Shown piece after piece: positions 39,771-43,445 of a stretch of DNA of 43,445 nt. The notes under the pieces were generated by a model, which did no database searches, was not told where the DNA came from, and worked only from the letters and a program-made list of their open reading frames with translations. The stretch lies in NCBI GenBank assembly GCA_905233935.1, contig CAJOFU010000024.1:1-43445 (forward strand), read 5' to 3'. The number at the start of each line of letters is the position of its first letter. Positions within the stretch are counted from its first letter, which is position 1. This stretch comes from Paludibacteraceae bacterium (GTDB lineage Bacteria > Bacteroidota > Bacteroidia > Bacteroidales > Paludibacteraceae). The position numbers and the translations under genes are program-made.

Positions 39771-40883
39771 CTAAAATTTTACTACCGTTCCTATCGGGGC
39801 GTCCAATAGGTTGATATTGTTTTTTGTTGCTATATCGTGCGCCACGGAGGACGGTTCGGACCATGGATGGACAGACAAAGCGAACTTGTCATGGTGAACG
39901 GTGAAGACTTGTTTGGCTTGGAGATCCAAGATGACCTTTTCCAGGTCTTCGGGCGTTGTGTGAATGTATTTCCAACTGGCATTGTACTGCCCGTTCTCCA
40001 AGAGCGCCAAATCAACCGCTCCGAAGCGTTCGTGTATTTCAGTAAAACGCTTATCATAACCTCCGTCACCACCGATATAGACCTTGCGTCCACAGGCTTC
40101 GACCATGAACGATGCCCAGAGCGTCTGATTCGGCTTGCCGAGTAGACGATTACTGAAATGTCTGCTTGGCAGACAAGTAATCGTCAGACCGGCTGCGCCT
40201 GTTAGACCGTTAACACTGTTAGACCGCTTCGCTGTTAGAGCGCCTTCGGCTGTTAGACGTTCGAACCAATCGAGTTCGAAGATCTGCTCATCCTTATAGC
40301 CCCAATAGCGCAGGTAATCGGCGATGCCGAGCGGACAAACGACCTGTTTCACGCAATCGCGGATATCGCGGAGTGTGGCATAATCCATATGATCCCAATG
40401 CTCGTGCGTGATGATGAGCACATCGATGTCCGGCAAATCGTTTGGGCGGTAGATGTCCGTGCCCGGAAAAGCTTTCAGCATCATCGACGACGGCCACTCG
40501 GGTTTGAGCAACGGATCCACCAAGTACCGCTTGCCGTCCAAGCAGAACAGGTACGACGAATGTCCGAACCACACCAGCCAATCGCTATCGGTCGGCAGGT
40601 TCTTGAGGTTGGTCTTGATTGCAGTTATCGGTTCTTGCGGCACACGCAGCGTATCTTTGTTCGTCAGAAAGCGCCACAATGTTCTCCTCGTGCTTGCGCT
40701 ATCGCCTGTGAACTGCGGCGTCGGCAGTTGGTTGCGGAACATCCCGTCCTTGTAGTTCGGTGACGCTTGTATCCGCTCTTTCGACACATGTCGCCACAGC
40801 CCGAACGAAGGGTGGGAGAGTACAGCCAAACCTGTTCCTGTAAGCAGCAGGATAACACCTACTATGATAAGCCACACTTTCAT
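39771..40883 (-). CDS. Membrane-anchored metallo-beta-lactamase-fold hydrolase (NAPE-PLD-like)
   Basis: This 370-residue protein has one N-terminal membrane helix (about 4-22). The metal-binding motif HEHWDH is at 160-165, with a GHSS loop at 107-110 and further histidines in SRHFSNR (H242) and VHHDKF, a layout typical of the UlaG/N-acyl-phosphatidylethanolamine phospholipase D-like branch. It probably acts on a phosphodiester or lipid substrate at the periplasmic face. A repeated GTTAGAC array (40198-40261) is read in frame as a variable insert near residues 211-231, before the SRHF loop. The stop overlaps the next gene's start by four bases in the shared operon. Confidence 0.9.
   Translation of the reverse strand: MKVWLIIVGVILLLTGTGLAVLSHPSFGLWRHVSKERIQASPNYKDGMFRNQLPTPQFTGDSASTRRTLWRFLTNKDTLRVPQEPITAIKTNLKNLPTDSDWLVWFGHSSYLFCLDGKRYLVDPLLKPEWPSSMMLKAFPGTDIYRPNDLPDIDVLIITHEHWDHMDYATLRDIRDCVKQVVCPLGIADYLRYWGYKDEQIFELDWFERLTAEGALTAKRSNSVNGLTGAAGLTITCLPSRHFSNRLLGKPNQTLWASFMVEACGRKVYIGGDGGYDKRFTEIHERFGAVDLALLENGQYNASWKYIHTTPEDLEKVILDLQAKQVFTVHHDKFALSVHPWSEPSSVAHDIATKNNINLLDAPIGTVVKF
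40198..40261 (-). repeat. In-frame GTTAGAC/CGTTAG array
   Basis: Degenerate units (GTTAGACC, GTTAACACT, GTTAGACC, GTTAGAGC, GTTAGACG) in two half-blocks around a CGC-rich stretch. Read on the minus strand they encode ALTAKRSNSVNGLTG. Confidence 0.72.
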
Positions 40884-41395
40884 AGTTTTCCTACCAGCTC
40901 CACGATCTTCTGCTTTGTGGCTTCGGTCTTTTGTTCGTCGATCTTGGCGGTGACGTGCCCCATGTTCTCTACTTGCCAGTAGTTGCAGATGTCACGGAAC
41001 TCGGCGAGTGCGCCATCATACACGCCGGGCGAATACGACGAGCAGAGCAGCGCCATCTTCTTCACCTTAGCCGGTGCGTTGACGCAGTACATGCGTTGTA
41101 TTGGAGCCTGAATCTGCGCGCTGAGCGTGAAGTAATAGATCGGTGCAGCCAATACAAGCACGTCGGCTTCTGCCATGAGCGGATAAAGCTCTTGCATGTC
41201 GTCTTTCTGGATGCACGCACCGTTGCCTTTGCCGTGGCAATACTCACACGCCAGACAGCCTGCTATATGCTTGTGCGCCACGTTGACGAGCGTCACGTTA
41301 TGACCTGCTGCCTCGGCAGCGTTCTTGTACTCTTCCGCCATCCATGCGGTGTTACCTTTGGCTCTCGGAGAGCCTTGTAAAATGAGGATTTGCAT
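40880..41395 (-). CDS. Flavodoxin-fold NAD(P)H-dependent FMN reductase
   Basis: The 171-residue protein has the FMN-binding loop GSPRAKGNT (8-16), APIYYFTLSAQIQ and a C-X2-C-X2-C cluster (C47, C50, C53, plus C61) typical of iron-sulfur flavoprotein-like or quinone/azo-reductase enzymes. It would reduce a quinone, azo or nitro compound with NAD(P)H; substrate unknown. It is the first gene of a short operon that includes the metallo-hydrolase (four-base overlap) and perhaps the HIT gene. A promoter is visible 34 bases upstream of the start. Confidence 0.92.
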   Translation of the reverse strand: MQILILQGSPRAKGNTAWMAEEYKNAAEAAGHNVTLVNVAHKHIAGCLACEYCHGKGNGACIQKDDMQELYPLMAEADVLVLAAPIYYFTLSAQIQAPIQRMYCVNAPAKVKKMALLCSSYSPGVYDGALAEFRDICNYWQVENMGHVTAKIDEQKTEATKQKIVELVGKL

Positions 41396-41428
41396 AGTTT
41401 TTCGTCTTATTTGCGTCGTTTAACGGTG

Positions 41429-41460
41429 CAAAGGTACAAAAAATAATTGAGATATACAAG
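41429..41460 (-). promoter_or_regulatory. Promoter of the flavodoxin-metallo-hydrolase operon
   Basis: Minus-strand -7 box TACCTTTG (41429-41436) and a CTTG box (41457-41460), spacer 20 bases. The ATG at 41395 is 34 bases downstream. Confidence 0.7.
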
Positions 41461-41760
41461 AGAATGACAAAAAAAATAAAAAAGGGGGCTTTCTTTTTCG
41501 CGAAGCGAGAGATAGATAAACAAAAACACCGCCAAGTGGGCACCCTGCATGTGGTGTGGAGCGGTGTCAATTAGACACCTGTAATACAAAGAAGAAATGG
41601 CAAAGCCGATTGTCAGGATTAAATCCCGACGCAATAGACGAAGAAAAAGGCGACGTTTGACAAACACCGACAACTACCAAGAAGAAACAAGAATAATTAG
41701 TAAAACAAAAGGTAACCCGTTAGGACTACCCTTTGTTTATAAATAGAGAGATGTTGAAAT
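41461..41760. other. Intergenic spacer with a small palindrome and a terminator
   Basis: No convincing gene. It contains a perfect 6-base inverted repeat GGTGTC-aatta-GACACC (41563-41579), a 49-codon arginine-rich frame on the plus strand (41597-41746, see rejected list) and a terminator-like hairpin (41707-41734) for the gene ending at 41761. Confidence 0.45.
41707..41734 (-). terminator. Terminator of the secreted glycine/serine-rich protein gene
   Basis: On the minus strand AAAGGGTA pairs with TACCTTTT (eight pairs, one G-U) around a 12-base loop, followed by GTTTT. It is 27 bases past the stop. Confidence 0.6.
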
Positions 41761-42279
41761 TTACCAACCATCTTCTGATGCCGGAGAACTTTGATTAGAG
41801 TCCGTTTCTGTATTCGTTTTATCAGAAGAACTTTTGTCTTTTTTTCTTCCCATAGCATCAAACATGGTAGTAAATGCATCTTTAATTGCAACTCCTGCAT
41901 CTTTGAAGGCTTGTCCAACCTCTGAGTTACCTCCACTACGTTCTCTTTTTTCGCGTTTTGTGCGGCGGTTAGAAGTTGTTTGAGAATCTTCAGAAGGCAC
42001 ATTCTCTACAGCCCATGAATCATCATGTGTACTTTCATATGATTCAGTTGCAACCGATTTCTTTGGTGGAGATACAAATCTGCCATCATCATAAAGCACG
42101 CCTTCTACTTCTGAGGAAGCTATAGATTTTTGAGCATTGCCTTTTTTATACACAACCTCGTCAGTTCCAATAGACACCACTGTCACTTCTTCGATGTTTC
42201 CATTGTTAAATGTGGCGATGATGTCTGCAAAGGCAAGCGTGGGTATTATTGCGCATAAGGCACATAGAATACATTTCAT
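41761..42279 (-). CDS. Secreted hypothetical protein with a disordered basic/acidic tail
   Basis: The 172-residue protein has a short signal peptide (MKCILCALCAIIPTLAFA), then a beta-rich domain of about 55 residues (IIATFNNGNIEEVTVVSIG, then VVYKKGNAQKSIASSEVEGVLYDDGRFV). The rest is low-complexity: lysine/arginine-rich (RRTKREKRE) and then serine/aspartate-rich. I recognise no family. It is translationally coupled to the upstream lipoprotein gene: their stop and start overlap by one base (TGATG). It probably works with that lipoprotein in the envelope. Confidence 0.75.
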   Translation of the reverse strand: MKCILCALCAIIPTLAFADIIATFNNGNIEEVTVVSIGTDEVVYKKGNAQKSIASSEVEGVLYDDGRFVSPPKKSVATESYESTHDDSWAVENVPSEDSQTTSNRRTKREKRERSGGNSEVGQAFKDAGVAIKDAFTTMFDAMGRKKDKSSSDKTNTETDSNQSSPASEDGW

Positions 42280-43247
42280 CAGTCTTCAGGAACTAAGCGG
42301 AACATGTAACTTACATCATTGTCATCAATGATAGAAAGAATATCTAACTTTTTAGTCTGTGAATAATATCCATTCTTCTCACATTTGATTTCAATTTGAA
42401 CGTTTCCGGCATTGTTGTATGTCAAGCCTTTGATGTTAATGGTCTCTGTGCCTTCATACGGAGTTGTCTCCAGATATTTGTAGTTCTGGTTTTTTACTTC
42501 CGGTGTTTGCGAAATGACACGCCAAGAAACATCTGCCCCTTGCGGACGCGAATTAACATTCCAATGCACAGCAATATGTTCCAAAGCTGTATTGCCTTCG
42601 CCTGTGACTTTCTTATTAGCCTCTTGTTTGGGGTCTTTAGAACGATGCAGGAAATAAGCTACACGATCCCAGTCAATGTCTGCAAGAGCAGCGGCATAAG
42701 CTTTGTTGATGGCTTGCTGAGCGTACGAAATGGATTGTGCACTACCGTAAATGCTTGCGCGACCTGCGACTTCGGTAGTCGGATAAACGATAGCACGGTT
42801 ATGGTCAAAGATCTTTATGTCCATGATTACCGTTCCATTCCATCCTATACCAGACAACCAGTCGGTATGGAACTCCTTAATTGTAATTTGCATCAAATAA
42901 TCCGTAGCGACATCTGCGTCCATATTGAAACCCATCGTACGCATATAACGGCGCATACTTTCCGGCACAAAAGACCCAATTCCAGGATTAACATTAACGG
43001 TGGGTTTACTCGTAGCGGCTGCGTCATAGACTTGGATAAGTCGTTTGTCAGCACGTCCGTCTTGCACATTAAGGCGGATTCCATACTCAAGATTTGCATA
43101 TTTGTCTGCTTGCGGATTTTCAACAAGAGCGAGATTGATTGTTTGAACCTGCGGTTGAGCAGGAGCGGCTACTTTTTTAGTAGAAGAACATGCAGTAGTT
43201 GCTAACGCTATGCATGCCATAGCTGCGATAATTGTTCTTGTTTTCAT
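42279..43247 (-). CDS. Outer membrane lipoprotein with a YajG-like domain
   Basis: The product is 322 residues. The lipobox cysteine is C20 (ATTAC). The N-terminal half resembles YajG-like lipoproteins: QTINLALVENPQADKYANLEYGIRLNVQDGRADK, then DYLMQITIKEFHTDWLSG, then an alanine-rich helix (SYAQQAINKAYAAALADIDWDRV). The C-terminal ~100 residues form a separate beta domain (NVNSRPQGADVSWRVIS, then GNVQIEIKCEKNGYYSQTKKLDI). YajG-type proteins are outer-membrane lipoproteins of unknown function. The most likely promoter is TAACTTTG at 43358-43365, leaving a ~100-base leader. Confidence 0.82.
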   Translation of the reverse strand: MKTRTIIAAMACIALATTACSSTKKVAAPAQPQVQTINLALVENPQADKYANLEYGIRLNVQDGRADKRLIQVYDAAATSKPTVNVNPGIGSFVPESMRRYMRTMGFNMDADVATDYLMQITIKEFHTDWLSGIGWNGTVIMDIKIFDHNRAIVYPTTEVAGRASIYGSAQSISYAQQAINKAYAAALADIDWDRVAYFLHRSKDPKQEANKKVTGEGNTALEHIAVHWNVNSRPQGADVSWRVISQTPEVKNQNYKYLETTPYEGTETINIKGLTYNNAGNVQIEIKCEKNGYYSQTKKLDILSIIDDNDVSYMFRLVPED

Positions 43248-43335
43248 GATTAAATTAACCTGTTGGCGGAATTAAAAAAAGTGTTCTTTGATTAAATTTT
43301 TTAACAAAAAAGTTGCACAATTCGTTGATTTTTAG

Positions 43336-43365
43336 TAACTTTGTAGTGCCAAATCAACAAAGTTA
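43336..43365. promoter_or_regulatory. Facing pair of identical -7 boxes
   Basis: TAACTTTG on the plus strand (43336-43343) faces the same octamer on the minus strand (43358-43365), 14 bases apart, forming a perfect 8-base inverted repeat. The plus-strand box has a GTTG box 20 bases upstream (43312-43315); the minus-strand one probably serves the lipoprotein gene at 42279-43247. Confidence 0.55.
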
Positions 43366-43445
43366 AACAACTAAAACATCATCGTCATGCGCAACTTGGC
43401 TGCAAAGTTCGGAAAAATTTTTGACATATGCAAGAAATTTTCCAA

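Noticed and set aside
41597..41746. 49-codon arginine-rich frame on the plus strand (MAKPIVRIKSRRNRRRKRRR start)
   Set aside because: It has an A/G-rich stretch before the ATG, but its end overlaps a terminator of the opposite-strand gene, and low-complexity sequence can produce such frames; conservation would be needed.
43387..43445. Plus-strand frame MRNLAAKFGKIFD... running off the window end
   Set aside because: The DNA resembles A/T-rich intergenic sequence seen elsewhere (for example 33292-33350, GGCTGCAAAGTT); too short to support a gene.

Overview
The window looks like a chromosomal segment of a Bacteroidales bacterium, probably an uncultured gut-type lineage in or near Paludibacteraceae or Prevotellaceae; the family placement is inference. 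The support is: Bacteroidetes-type promoters (TAnnTTTG at -7 with a TTTG/CTTG box 20 bases upstream), few Shine-Dalgarno sites, lipoproteins with FN3-like YYVRAYA modules, DUF4491- and DUF5683-like proteins, and a C-terminal tail on a pectate-lyase-like protein of the sort seen on secreted Bacteroidetes proteins. No rRNA, tRNA or CRISPR array was seen.

Region 1 (1-15505, + strand) is a tightly packed biosynthetic cluster of the aryl polyene / flexirubin type. In order it carries: the end of a ketosynthase, a class I O-methyltransferase, an acyl carrier protein, an LpxL-like acyltransferase, a hotdog dehydratase, a ketosynthase, a catalytically dead ketosynthase-like protein, a second acyl carrier protein, a ketosynthase fused to a second ketosynthase-like domain, a small four-helix transporter, a LolA-like protein, a FabZ-like dehydratase, a three-domain fusion (glycosyltransferase 2 - PlsC acyltransferase - FAD oxidoreductase), a secreted alpha/beta hydrolase, a PaaK-like ligase, an MMPL/RND exporter and a type I asparaginase. 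The ligase would load an aryl starter, ketosynthases and dehydratases build the polyene on the carrier proteins, methyl- and acyltransferases decorate and anchor it, and LolA/MMPL proteins move it to the outer membrane. No ketoreductase or aromatic ammonia-lyase is visible, so the cluster probably continues upstream.

Region 2 (15517-30675, mostly - strand) holds small envelope proteins, a secreted transglutaminase-like protein, a + strand REP-type (RAYT-like) transposase gene with two 114-base palindromic elements inside its own reading frame, a giant FN3-repeat lipoprotein split by a 22-base deletion, and an array of secreted LPP20-like paralogues. Region 3 (30676-31894) is a gene-poor junk zone with a Fic remnant and a copy of a promoter region found 14 kb away. 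Region 4 (31895-43247, - strand) is housekeeping and accessory: two membrane methyltransferase/reductase-like proteins, DUF4491, a porin-like barrel, a winged-helix protein, an OhrR-glutathione peroxidase unit with two visible operators, a GNAT enzyme, a PL9-like pectate lyase, a chimeric hydrolase-YjbR gene, HIT, metallo-beta-lactamase-fold and flavodoxin-like proteins, and a YajG-like lipoprotein.

The most unusual property is window-wide: degenerate tandem arrays of 7-8-base units sit between genes and, in frame, inside at least a dozen unrelated proteins. They often supply stop codons at gene ends. I know of no established name for them in this group.
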